Shown here: piece after piece, positions 47,249 through 58,425 of the stretch
Layout: each line of letters opens with the position of its first letter
How positions within the stretch are numbered: the first letter of the stretch is position 1
Assembly: GCA_018343915.1 (NCBI GenBank)
Contig: JABRWF010000003.1
Location: 3,968,001-4,032,000, forward strand
Direction: 5' to 3'
Length of the DNA stretch: 64,000 nucleotides
Source of the DNA: Agroathelia rolfsii
Taxonomy: Eukaryota; Basidiomycota; Agaricomycetes; Amylocorticiales; Amylocorticiaceae
The notes under the pieces: model-generated
What the model was told of the DNA's origin: nothing
Seen by the model: only the letters and a program-made list of their open reading frames with translations
Databases searched by the model: none
Position numbers and translations under genes: made by a program

Positions 47249-47430
47249 GCTTGCAGGTCTCTAGAGAGCAGAATATGATGTGTGTATGTGTTTCTACGCG
47301 ATGCGTGTTGCTCGATGTCGTTACACCACGATCGGAGTTCAAAAAGCCTTTGCAAGAGGAGAGACTGCTGTAAACCTTTAATTTGTCACTTACTTTCTTA
47401 CTGGTTCTGGGTCTTGCCTAGCTGTTCGTG
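47249..47430. promoter_or_regulatory. Compact divergent promoter CLC1/GEP4
   Basis: Only 182 bp separate the two start codons, so core promoters of both genes must overlap or abut here. No clear TATA box. Confidence 0.5.
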
Positions 47431-48418
47431 ATGCCATTCAATCTTTCTGGTGTCTTGGTTTCGTTTCAGCTTTTGGTAAACCCAAAGGTTATCATCCCGG
47501 ATTTGATTGTAAAAGGTGCACTGCAGCTCCTGCCTCTCAAACTGGCAAGACGGACTCGTAGCTGAATTATGCATGTGTAGCAAGATATTCGCCAACTAGA
47601 CTTTAAAGCACTAAAAAATGCAGGTTATAGAGGGGCTGTATTTGACAAGGATAATTGCTTGGTTCGCCGCAACAATTTCAGGTTACTAGAGACTGTATTG
47701 ACGTCGTACTCGGATTCAGACAATACCTTACAAGGATACCCTTGTCCCTCAGCTCCGGGTGCGCTCCCTTATTCCAAAAGAAATGTTATGAGTACTTACA
47801 CTCTACTACCAGGAAGCTTGGAATGAGTGTCAAGAGACATTTGGTCCTGGTAATGTAATAATTGTCAGCAATTCTGCAGGATCGTCTTCTGATGCTGGCG
47901 GCATATGGGTAAGTATTTTCATTATTTGATACGATATATCACACATGAACGATTTTGGACTCCTATAGGCTGAGTCGGTATCACATCACTTGGGTGTTCC
48001 TGTCCTCTTTCATGCGTCGCCTAAGCCATCCTACTCGTGCATAAACTCGGTCAAAAAATATTTCTCCTCCCTCAAGTCGCCTATTGTGGAGGATGAACTG
48101 GTTGTAATAGGCGACCGAGTCTTCACCGACGTAGTCCTTGCAAATCGTATGAAACAGAAGGGGCAACGACCACAGTCTGCCGATGCAAACCCCGAAAAAG
48201 CTACTCGCCGTGGTCCATTGGCTGTCCTAACAGTAGGCGTATGGCAACGTGAAAGCATGTTCATGCGTGCAATGGAAAACAAGATGGTCAATCTTGTAGG
48301 TGGTGCTACATATGCTTCGCCACGAAGATTTGTAAAGCCGTTCGTCGAAGAAAATGTAGAGGTCATCCAGGAGAGTGGAATGAACAAGCTGTTTTCTTGG
48401 TTCGGACGGAAGCCATAG
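47431..48418 (+). CDS. GEP4: Phosphatidylglycerophosphatase GEP4 (mitochondrial HAD phosphatase)
   Basis: Dephosphorylates phosphatidylglycerophosphate at the inner mitochondrial membrane for cardiolipin synthesis. Five exons: 47431-47557, 47600-47661, 47720-47758, 47813-47908 and 47969-48418. The N-terminus MPFNLSGVLVSFQLLVNPKV matches the yeast protein's start. HAD motif I is AVFDKDNCL, continuing TIPYKDTLVPQL after splicing. Motif II is VIIVSNSAGSSSDAGG. The Lys and acidic motifs follow (SPKPSYSC, VVIGDRVFTDVVLANRM). Exon lengths agree with the frame throughout. The first two introns are short (42 and 58 nt). The call rests on motif order and the GEP4-specific N-terminus. Confidence 0.93.
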
Positions 48419-49695
48419 ACACTAGATTTTTCTTTTTCGTTTCCAAGCACGGTATTTCTGATCTAATTTTACTTTACTTTTTCGTACCCTGTAAGCTTGG
48501 CGTTGGGGTAATGCCCCCCCATAAGGTGCACGCCTCCCCGATCCATCTTGTTCGAGCTAGCTACCACGTGAGATCTTAGATTCCAAAGTGTAACTTGGCC
48601 TGACTTCCTAACATCGAATACGTATACACTGACCACGCAGCATCAGATACAAGCACGTTTCTTTCACTTGCGAAGAAAACTATATGTGGAAATGGGCCGA
48701 AAATAACCAAATGCTGACCCAACCTGGATTGGAAATGCGTTCTTGTGGTTTACTAGTACTGCTCGTCATTATGCTGAATGCCCAGCACTGGTATAAAATA
48801 AACATGCTTTTTCACTCACTGATATACGGCTAGGACACCGATTCTATTATATAGTATGCCTTGGCGAATATACATTACAGAAGACTTACTGTACTACGGA
48901 ACTGCCACTAATATTGAACGAGAAGTAAATTAGCATAAGTGCCAGCTGTAGCATGACAACATCAATTACTCAAGTCTGTACGGAGCCAAGAGATTGCATG
49001 AAAAGATTAACCACATCGATTAACATGAGTTTAGTGTGTCGATGTTTTGCCAAGAATCTTCTTGCCAAGCCATATCATTATTTGTGTAAAAGTGGTGCCA
49101 GCAACCTATATATTCGATTAAAAGGTTTGTAAAAATTTACGAATCGTATACGATACAAGAGTTCTAATCAACATCGAGCTAATAGGTACATCGTCAGAGG
49201 TTGAGTGCTTAAAATCGCATGATGTAGAAAGAATCGTACCACTGAATTTATTTAGGAGCGACAAGGGACATGTCTATCGCACGACTGCCTCAGAATCAGA
49301 CCATAATCACAAGTCTTCTCTTATGATATCCTATACAATAATGGTCTAATGAGGGGTGTGAGAGGACAGCAAAGCCAGATCCCCAGCGCTCAAAAAGCAT
49401 GTTCAGACGATGGGTGTTTCTGTACTCTCAAAGGCGGAAAATGATGGGTGCCACTCTATCAGGCTTTCGCTGAATCGACCATAAGGCAAAAGCTGGGGTT
49501 TGGAGGATAGATTGCAATATTTCGCGAGTGCACCAAGTACTGCAGTCATCAGCTAGTGACAGCGAACATCATAGTACAAAACAAAAGGCTACATAAACGC
49601 TCTCGTAGGATCCAGGTTTGGGTTATCATTTCGTCTGGCTTGAGGCTGTTACAATTGTCCAGCTGAGGAGATTCGGGATTGATCGTTTGGAGATA

Positions 49696-49716
49696 GAGCG
49701 GGACGGTGTCCCGCTC
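49696..49716. repeat. Perfect 9-bp stem hairpin
   Basis: GAGCGGGAC and GTCCCGCTC separated by GGT. A second hairpin (CAGGCCC/GGGCCTG) lies at 49811-49830. Confidence 0.6.
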
Positions 49717-51343
49717 AACATTTCCATGATGGAGCCGATCTAAACATACCACGACCCACAGGCAGTGGTAGGAACAAATCGGAAATACGGCCGTCCCGCT
49801 AGATTTTCGCCAGGCCCTGCACGGGGCCTGCAACGTAATCAGACAGGAATACCTTTTAGGAAGATATTGTTTAGGGTTCATAGACCTCCCTGTCGATGAG
49901 TGCCAAGACATTCTTCCATTAGTACAGAAATAATCGCCCCTTATAAGTCAAGCATCGATGGACTGGGCTCTGGCCAGTGTTGCTGTGAGAAGCTTCTAAC
50001 TCCACGGTCAAAAATCAAATCACTTTAACAAAAATCATAGCAATTGAAAATCTAGCCACTTTGGAGTCCAGCAGGGCTGAATAGCAGTGAGCATCACGCA
50101 GGTGTATGTCCCAATTATTAGTAGCCTGCCAGTAGATCCATTGAATTAGAGCCTTAAACAGAAACAGGCCAGCACTGCCGGTGAGTCTAGCGGCATTTAC
50201 AAACTAGAGTGCCGAGGTGTTCAGTACTTGCACTTTTGTAAAAAAAAATCATGTTTGAGTGTTAAATTTTGATGCAAAGCATCACTAGAGCAAAGTTGAC
50301 TACCTTCCGAATCTCCAAGTGGCAGAGAGTGGCACTGTGGCAGATTGGTTTGCGGAAGCGTTTGAGCGCCACACATCTTTTCAGGCCTTATGACCGCATT
50401 GTCTCCGCCTGTACGTTTGTGGCTTCACCGCCCTCCCCTCAGTGCTCAGCAAAGTCCCTTCATCACTCAGATTTCCATTCGATCGATATTATTGTGGAGC
50501 CATGAGCGGCCCGCTACTATTCTCTACGTGTACAGCCGATGATTCGACGTTTTCTGGGCAACGGTTGATATTATTCGGATGCGTACTGCGGCACTAAAAG
50601 TCGTCCGGTGACCAATCTCGAATTAACTGAGCTGATGCTCGAGGAAGTGGCCGGCGCAAAGCGCTCGTGTCTACCGAGTCAAACTCAAATTTCCATTCCT
50701 GTCCACAGCATATCCGTTGGGCGAATGAATGGCTTGGCATCCCACGGGCTGCCTCCCTCCCTCCCCCCCCCAAGGGTTTTTACGGGTAGGCTCAGGGTTG
50801 CTAATGACAAATAGTTTGCTGTGGCGATGGCCAAGCCAATTGGCTAATGTGCCTAGAGGTGTACGTTGACTTCGTTCTGAAAGTCTCCACTGCTCATATG
50901 AAGTTCTGGCCTAGTATTGTCAGTGTAATATCTTGGTATTCTGCCATGTTATTTTTTTTCTCGGCTCCACAGTTTACTTCTTCCGCCGCACCGTTCGGTT
51001 ACTGTCTTTGTTCCTTTTCTTGCACTTCTTTTGCTACCCAAGCCAAGAAAATGCTATGACCCTTCTCACAGATCGGCTTTTGCGTGTCAATTTACGTTCT
51101 TGGTCTCGTGCGAATCCAATTTTTGCGGGGGAGACCGTCACAGCATCAATGTGCATCAATACAATCTATTGCCAACTTCGCCGCAAGGCCATCACCGACC
51201 GGCTGGGGTCTGTAGCTTGTCTATGTCCGAAGGTATGAGTTGGGGATCATTTGAGATAATGCGGGTTTATGCGCTCCTCTGTGCATCAGTGTACGCATTC
51301 CCAGTAATCCATTATCTCAAGATTTCCAAGTCAATTCTGCCTT

Positions 51344-51349
51344 TATAAA
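51344..51349 (+). promoter_or_regulatory. TATA box of the oxaloacetase-like gene
   Basis: TATAAA about 118 nt before the ATG, followed by a CT-rich leader typical of strongly expressed fungal genes. Confidence 0.6.
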
Positions 51350-51466
51350 CCGTCTGCCTCTTGAGGGAAACAGACCAGTGCACTGCGCCCTTCTCCTCTA
51401 CTCCTCTACTTCATTCTCCTCCGCTCTTCGCCAACTCTTCTACTCCCTCCTCTACACTAAACAAAA

Positions 51467-52692
51467 ATGCCTGGCCTCGATATCCCTTCCTCCACCCCCG
51501 CTGAGACCGTTGCCCCAGTTGCCGCTGCGGCTCCCGTTGAGACCAGAGTCACTGAGGCTCCCGGCTACGTCAATGGCAAGTACTACAATGCTCGCCTTGA
51601 CCCGAAGAACTTCCTCGAGGGTGAGCTCTCCTGGAACCCCTCGACCCGTTTGAGGCAGATGCTTGCTCGCCCCGGCATCGTTGTAAGTTATAACCATACG
51701 ACAAGCTTGAATATCAGCCTGATTAGTTTGTAGGTTGCTCCCGGCATTTGCGATGGCATCAGCGCACGCTGCTGCATTGAGGCCGGCTTCACATGCATGT
51801 ACCAGAGGTGGGTTGATTGTAACTCATCAATTCGACGCAATCTAAACTCCTATCTTTAGTGGTGCTGCCACCACTGCTTCCCGCTTGGGTCAGCCCGATG
51901 TCGCCATTGCAACCATGAATGACTTCGTCGGCGCTGCCCAGATGGTCTGCTCGATCGACCCCTCGATGCCTGTCATCGCTGATGCCGACACTGGCTTCGG
52001 TGGCCCCGCCAACGTTGCTCGCACCGTTCAACAATACGCCCGTGCTGGTGTTGCTGCCCTCCACATTGAGGACCAGGTCCAGACCAAGCGCTGCGGTCAC
52101 TTGATGGGCAAGTCTGTTGTCTCCCGTGAGGAGTACCTGACTCGCATTCGTGCTGCAGTCCTTGCCCGCGACCAACTCCAGGGCCCTCTTGGTGACTTCG
52201 TCATCATTGCCCGCACTGATTCGGCTCAAGTCCTCGGCATGGAGGAGGCTGTTGAGCGCTTGAAGCTCGCTGCTGATGTTGGCGCCGATGTGTGCTTCAT
52301 TGAGGGTGTCAAGACCCAGGAGCTCCTCGAGAAGACCGTCAAGGCCCTCGAGCCCAAGCCCGTTCTCGTCAACGTTATCTCCGGTGGTCTCACTCCCTCC
52401 TTCACCAGCCAGGAGGCCGAGAACATGGGTGCCAAGATCATCAGTAAGTTCTTTTAATTACTTGGCGCTCTAGATCATCGAATCTAAACGCTTTCTTTTA
52501 GTCTTCTCTCTCGTTTCTTCCGTGGCTATGGTTCATGGTGTGCGCGCTGCTATGCACTCCCTCAAAAAGACGGGCACAGACTTCACATCCGCCCAGGGCA
52601 TGGACCCCAAGGCATTCTTCGAGGTTGTGGGCCTGCAGTCTGTAATCGACTTCGATGCTCAGGCCGGTTCATCTGCCTTCGCCGTGGTCTAA
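51467..52692 (+). CDS. Isocitrate lyase/PEP-mutase superfamily enzyme, probable oxaloacetate acetylhydrolase
   Basis: Four exons: 51467-51682, 51734-51807, 51860-52443 and 52502-52692. The TIM-barrel shows VAPGICDGISARCCIEAGF, the Mg-site region VIADADTGFGGPANVAR and HIEDQVQTKRCGHLMGK with its catalytic Cys. IARTDSAQVLGMEEA and NVISGGLTPSFTSQEAE follow. The family cleaves C-C bonds of 2-oxo or 2-hydroxy acids. KRCGHLMGK and overall length resemble fungal oxaloacetate acetylhydrolase, which makes oxalate and acetate. Paralogues such as 2-methylisocitrate or dimethylmalate lyases look alike. The Ser in the NVISGG loop may be the residue that marks oxaloacetate hydrolysis, but I cannot verify the alignment. 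The Ala/Pro-rich first ~40 residues are variable. Confidence 0.85.
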
Positions 52693-53636
52693 ATGTCTTC
52701 TTTTCTTTCTTCTTTTGTCATCTATCTTTCTGCATCCATCGGTTTATTTTGTTGGCGCTCTCATGCAATATTTCCTCGTGTTCTTCATCATATGTAGATT
52801 TCCTTTCTCTCTCTGCAACATCTTTCAAAAGAACATTTGTACTTTTATGTAGCCATCCACCATATGTCATTATGTGTTTAGAATAAACGATGGTGTCTAC
52901 TTGCAACCTTGAGCGTGAATAGCCTGACTTCCTACTGGAATGAAGAAAAAATGGTAATCATCAGCCCTCAGATCTTAGCTCCGACCATTGTGTATCAAAT
53001 ATTGATGCGACTGATGTCTATTTGATATCTGCAATGATTGTCGTCTAAACATACCAAACGCCGCATGTTAATACGCCGAAAGCATTCCGTGTCTTTCCGT
53101 GTTGTCTTAACTCCACTTTTACCTCTAGTCTGGGCTAGCACACTGACCTAGTTATCGTCATCTACAGATGAGGGCTAAAATTCAAATATATATCTATATA
53201 CGTGTGTTATTTATGCGACCTTGAAACACGGAGAATAATCGCATCAGTGAGATGTTGTCCACTTTGGTTGCCAGTGTAGGTAGTAGATACCCATGTACTA
53301 AGTATGCAACTTGAATATAATGCCTACAATTCTATATAATAGTTTTCGATTAGTGTATATCACGTGATTATAGCCCGGTATTTGATTTACAAACGAGATT
53401 ATTGACAACAGACTATACTGCAGCACCTCAGCGCTCAGCGCTTCAGCATTTGTGTTGACCAAAGCTGGAAGATTGGATTGGCCACCGAGTTTCAAACACC
53501 GCCCCGATTCCGAGAGCGAGCAAGATCGGATCCATTTCAGGTGTTATAGAGCCTGCCCCGAAAGTTGTTGCCATACGTAAATCATAGGATTGTCTCTTGG
53601 GCTCAACACTCACCCATAAACCATTGCAATACCAAC
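52693..53636. other. Intergenic
   Basis: 3' UTR of the oxaloacetase-like gene and promoter of the flavocytochrome gene; nothing else recognised. Confidence 0.5.
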
Positions 53637-56046
53637 ATGTCTGGCAAGATCACTGGCGTAGAGTTAGCCAAACACAATTCTAGAGAAAGTTGTTGGATTG
53701 TTGTGCATGGCAAGGTCTATGATGTCACCGAGTTTTTGGACGGTGCGGGGCATCCGGTCAATTCTTCATTGTACTCAGGCTCACATTACCGTTTGACCTC
53801 CACATATTCAAGACCACCCTGGTTCGTATTGGTGGCTTTGATTTTCACTGGAAAGATTAGAGGCAACACTCACTGGTTCTTACAGGTGGAAGCAAAATCA
53901 TTTTGAAGTATGCTGGCAAAGACGCGACGTATGGCCCATTATCCCTACTTCCAATTTGGTACCGTATGCGAGATTAACTCGATTTTTTTAGGGCGGAATA
54001 CGATCCGATACACCCACCCGATGCTATCACCAACAACCTGCCCCCTGAGAAACAGTCAGTTGATCTAAAAATCGTTGGACATCATATCCCTAACCCACTT
54101 GCCGGTAGCCTGGGACCTGTAGACACCTCAACAATTGAAAAGGTTGAGGTGAAGACCGCTCAAGGATATCTTGACGCACGCAGACCATCTCTTGATGAGG
54201 TCCTCAACTTGCACGACTTCGAAGCTGTTGCAAAGGCCGTTATGGGCGAGAAAGCTTGGGCGTATTATTCCTCAGCAGCAGACGACGAAATTACCCATCG
54301 TGAGAATCATGCAGCGTACCATAGGTATCTCCATCCGCTCTTGGATAAGAAATCTATACTGACAGCAGGCCACTTAGAATATGGTTCCGTCCACGGGTTA
54401 TGAGAAATGTGGAACGTGTTGATTATTCTACCACAATACTGGGACACAAGTCTACTATGCCAGTCTACATAGCAAGTCTCTTTCTGTGCTTATATATGTT
54501 TGTTTTTCCTGAATAACCGTGGAATTTAGTCTGCTACTGCCTTGGGAAAACTGGTATGCGCTAAAGCTATCAATTTCTTTCAGGCTAATGTAATACTTTC
54601 ATAGGGACATCCTAACGGCGAATTGAACCTGACTCGCGCAGCGGCCAAGCATGGCGTCATTCAAATGGTAAGTAGTTACCTCACAGCTATTTGCTTGGTC
54701 CTAACGAATGTGATTAGATCCCCACACTTGCTTCGTGTAGCTTTGACGAAATCGTGGACGCAGCCGCCCCAAATCAGGCACAATTCTTCCAACTGTATTC
54801 ATCTTTGCTCGTTATCTCAACTCCTGTGTTTGCTTATGTTTGCATAGATACGTCAATAAGGACCGCGAAATCACCAAACGACTCGTTCAGCATGCTGAGA
54901 AGCGCGGTGTCAAGGCCCTTTTCATTACCGTTGATGCCCCTCAGCTGGGTCGGCGTGAAAAGGTCTGTACGGTTCCTTGAATATTCTTGACTTGGGACTA
55001 ATCATGAACTAAAAGGACATGCGCCAAAAATTCGAGGCGGAAGATCCCGCTGAAGTGAATAAGGCGGGTCAGGGCAATGTTGACCGTTCACAAGGCGCAG
55101 CAAGAGCCATAAGCGTAAGAATGCTCACGAAATTATTTTTCACGTCAAAATTATCTAACAATGTGTGTGCTATAACAGAGCTTTATTGACCCCTCTCTTA
55201 GCTGGGAGGATCTGAAATGGTTTAAGAGCATCACTAAGCGTAGGGTTATTCATCCAATCATACCAGGGAAGTTACTTACTTTACGAGCTACGCTTGACAG
55301 TGCCACTCATTCTCAAAGGAGTTCAATGCTGGGAGGTAAGCACCTAGGTCCTTTTCTTGTCCTACTTGTGCTTATGATGGATTAGGATGCTTTGCAAGCC
55401 TACGACGCTGGCGTTGCCGGGGTGGTCCTTTCCAACCATGGTGGCAGACAACTCGACTTTGCACGATCGGGTATTGAGATTTTGGCAGAGGTTGTGGAAG
55501 AGCTGTCGAAGCGACGCGGACTCAAGTTCCCGAATGAGAAGTTCCAGCTTTTCGTCGATGGAGGTGTGCGTCGCGCTACTGATGTTCTCAAGGCTATTGC
55601 CTTGGGTGCGAATGCTGGCGAGTATATGTTCCCTCATTCGCATATAATCAATGTTAAACCCTTGCTCCACTATAGTCGGTCTCGGACGTCCGTTCATCTA
55701 TGCATACTCCGCTTATGGCCAGGAGGGTGTTGAGAAAGCCCTGCAAATCCTCAAGGTGATTCCTTATCTTATCTAGCGCTTGATAACATGCCCATTGATG
55801 GTATCTAGGACGAGTTTGAAATGAACCTGCGTCTTCTTGGTGCTCGAGACATCTCGGAGGTTGTTCCTTCCATGGTTGACGCCCGAGCTCTGAGCAGCCA
55901 CATTGTTGCAGTTCCGAGCGATGGACTCTATGAGGGCAACTGTACGTTTTTCATTTTTCAATTCCACTCCTTAGTAGTCTAATTTACGGTGTATAGATGA
56001 GCGTCTTCAGCACGCGAGACTTAGGGATGCAAGCGCCAAGCTGTAG
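53637..56046 (+). CDS. CYB2: Flavocytochrome b2-type L-lactate dehydrogenase (cyt b5 + FMN domains)
   Basis: Oxidises L-lactate or a related 2-hydroxy acid with FMN and passes electrons via heme to cytochrome c in the mitochondrial intermembrane space; here the N-terminus is short, with no obvious presequence. The b5 domain begins HNSRESCWIVVHGKVYDVTE. The heme-ligand His in DHPGG comes from a 9-nt exon at 53813-53821. The second ligand lies in AEYDPIHPPDA. The FMN barrel has YYSSAADDEITHRENHAAYH, PVYISATALGKL, FITVDAPQLGRRE, LSNHGGRQLD (catalytic His) and LFVDGGVRRATDVLKA. More than ten introns are present, two of them GC..AG (54472-54529 and 55618-55675). It ends YERLQHARLRDASAKL. The family is certain; the exact hydroxy-acid is not. 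Confidence 0.9.
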
Positions 56047-56201
56047 CGCCGTTGATTTCCAAAGACAATTTAATGATTTCTCTTTCATGTTTCTTCTCCT
56101 TAGCATCGGTGTATGTTTTTAGATAACATTTGGATACATTGCTTGAATAAACGTATATGAAAACATTTCAACTTTTATCATAGGGATCGAAATTGATCCA
56201 T

Positions 56202-57455
56202 TTACGTGCTGACGGTGGCGGTATAACCGGAGATAACCAAGTTGGCCGCTCCGGTGAATGCCTCTGTGCCAGCTTGAATGTCTTGGAGGTACTGTATTCA
56301 CGGAGTTAGTAATCCGATAGATTGTGAATTCAAAACAGGTTGCATACCAGAGATGGATCGACGCCTTCGTTGGTTTCCAGCCATGCTGAAAAAAATAGAG
56401 CAAGTTCAGTCGGTGCTCAACGTGTGCGACTAGAAGATGTGATAGCTGGTGGATGATAGAAAACTCACTGAAGAAGTCATTGAGATCCGCGCTGAAGCTA
56501 TTGATGTTGCCACTAGCGGAGACGAACGAGTAAACGTGCCAGTTCTGGTTGGGTCCACTCCAGAGGTTCCAGCTGTGGCCAGCAATCTCGGTTCCCGTAG
56601 TGATTTGTGAGCCGACAGGATCGATGCTATCGAATTGGTGTTTAGTTTAGGTTCATAGGGAAGAAGGTTGATCATTATATAGTAGTACTCACCCTCCCAA
56701 GCCGGAAAGCCAAATCATACTGATTTATCACATTAATGAAATGTAGCTGTGGTGAGACGACGAGATGGCTTACACTTCATAGGAAGACGCGTTGGAGGCA
56801 ACGGCGCCATTAGAAGTCGTGCCGATCCAGATATCGTACCTACCACACCATTGAGAGAAATGTTACGTTTAAAATGGAGAGGTTTACTCACGACACATCG
56901 GCACGAATGTCCGACGACTGGTAAGCATACGTCCAGTTCCATGAAGTTGGAGCGGCTGTGATAGCGCTAAGCTGTAGTATATGCGGCGTTAATCAAGTCA
57001 AAAGCACCGAGAGCATACAGCCATAGAAACACGCATACCTTCATACCCTTGGCAACGTTGGACCCAACATTCGCATACGACTTGACATCGTTCTGGTTTT
57101 CTGACCACGTCCAGTTTGTGCTCCATGATATTTCATAGCCAGAGGAGGAGATGTAGGTAGAGTTTTGAGAGCCTACGCCATTGCCTTGATTATTCCAGAT
57201 ACGTTTTAATCAGTCTCTCGGACAGATAGGTAAAAGAAACGATTAGGCCATACTTGCTCCCCACTGATTTTGGCAAAGTTCATATTTCCCTGCTGATATA
57301 CATTGTGTTTCGCCTGGTGCGAAAAAGAATCATACTACAATTAGATTCAAGTTCACTGGTTAAGATAAACTGATGGCTTGCGAACCTGTAAGAATAGTCT
57401 GCGCAAGCGTCGCTGGAACAAGCGCAGATGCACAGAATGCGAGAAGGCCCAACAT
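56202..57455 (-). CDS. GH12 endoglucanase / xyloglucanase, secreted
   Basis: Start at 57455 with signal peptide MLGLLAFCASALVPATLAQ. Small exons follow: KYELCQNQWGAS, YEISWSTNWTWSENQNDVKS, SWNWTYAYQSSDIRADVSYD, and SSYEVMIWLSGLGGIDPVGS, whose Glu is the likely nucleophile. Then come WNLWSGPNQNWHVYSFV, FSADLNDFFTWLETNEGVDP and QDIQAGTEAFTGAANL with the acid/base Glu. The length fits GH12, a beta-jelly-roll hydrolase of beta-1,4-glucan or xyloglucan. TATAAAAG lies at 57549-57556. Its 3' end is 155 bp from, and convergent with, the flavocytochrome gene. Endoglucanase versus xyloglucanase cannot be told. Confidence 0.9.
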
Positions 57456-58425
57456 TGGTTTTTGGTTGAGAAGGAAACAGAAAAAAAAACCCCCCCGGGA
57501 TGTGTATGTTCTTCTGTTGTTTCTTATCACATACCAACGAAGGAATGCTTTTATAAGATGCAGTTCGGAAAAACCAATCGCGTAACGGGGATGTTAGCCC
57601 ATTATTGGGCGTCGACAAACACATGGCATCATGCATCCAAGTGAAGATTGCTATGATGACCGGGAAATTTTGGTATCATATTTCGACATTAACGACGCTC
57701 GAGTCTATTTTGATAACAAGCATCTGTCTTGTGTATCATCTTGTTACGTGAAGGGCGAATGCGGGGACATTTTATCATTCAAAACCAAAAGCCGAACAGT
57801 TGAGACAAAGAAGCTTTTTGTTTATGCGCAGTCGCAATTCCATCACAGAACGCAATTTCAGGGAAATAAGCGAGCTCTTGCCAGCGCAGCACGGAACCCG
57901 GGAAAATCTGCACGTCCGGCCGTTGATTTGTGCTCAGCGTAAAAATGGGATAGTGCGAATATAGGACAAAACAGATGAAGATGGCCTTCGAAAAAGGTCC
58001 CTGTAGGTTTTCCCGGGTCCTCATGGCATCCAGTAACGGTTATTCACAGCATCTCTTTAGACGCATTCCTCGATCAAAGATTGACATGTGAAAGCAAGCT
58101 GAATAGATCATAAGTGAAACAACAAGTTCGAATGGTCATGACAACTTGGAGCGAAATCATGCTGTGAGATTTCAAGTTCAGCTACTCTGAGTCCGACGAG
58201 CCCTTTTCGTCGTCGTCGCAATCTTTCAACTTGGAGTTTCAATATACTCTTGCTTTCGTTATTATCCCCAGCTTGAATCCCAATCAATTTAATAAATAAA
58301 AAATCATAGGAAGGCATGCATTTTGCATGCACTTTTTAATAATAAAATACATGCATTTGTTGTCTATTGGTAATACTAGCTCAACATATTTTAGCGAACA
58401 TCATCACACACCAAAGTTAGACCGC
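57456..58425. other. Intergenic
   Basis: GH12 promoter and GH28 3' flank. A small hairpin GCATGCA-TTT-TGCATGC occurs at 58314-58330. Open frames here have no features of real proteins. Confidence 0.5.
57549..57556 (-). promoter_or_regulatory. TATA box of GH12 gene
   Basis: TATAAAAG about 94 nt upstream of the start codon. Confidence 0.6.

Larger units (their letters stand above)
48419..51466. other. Long intergenic region upstream of the oxaloacetase-like gene
   Basis: About 3 kb without a supportable protein gene. It contains two strong short hairpins near 49700 and 49820, and a C-rich run near 50765. It presumably holds a large promoter for the gene at 51467, including TATAAA near 51344 and a pyrimidine-rich leader. 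Confidence 0.5.

Noticed and set aside
49549..49911. 120-codon minus-strand open frame in the gap upstream of the oxaloacetase-like gene
   Set aside because: No domain, signal peptide or helpful context; it spans two GC-rich hairpins that alone could keep it open.
57631..57942. 103-codon open frame between GH12 and GH28
   Set aside because: No recognisable features, no splice partners and it overlaps likely promoter DNA of the GH12 gene.
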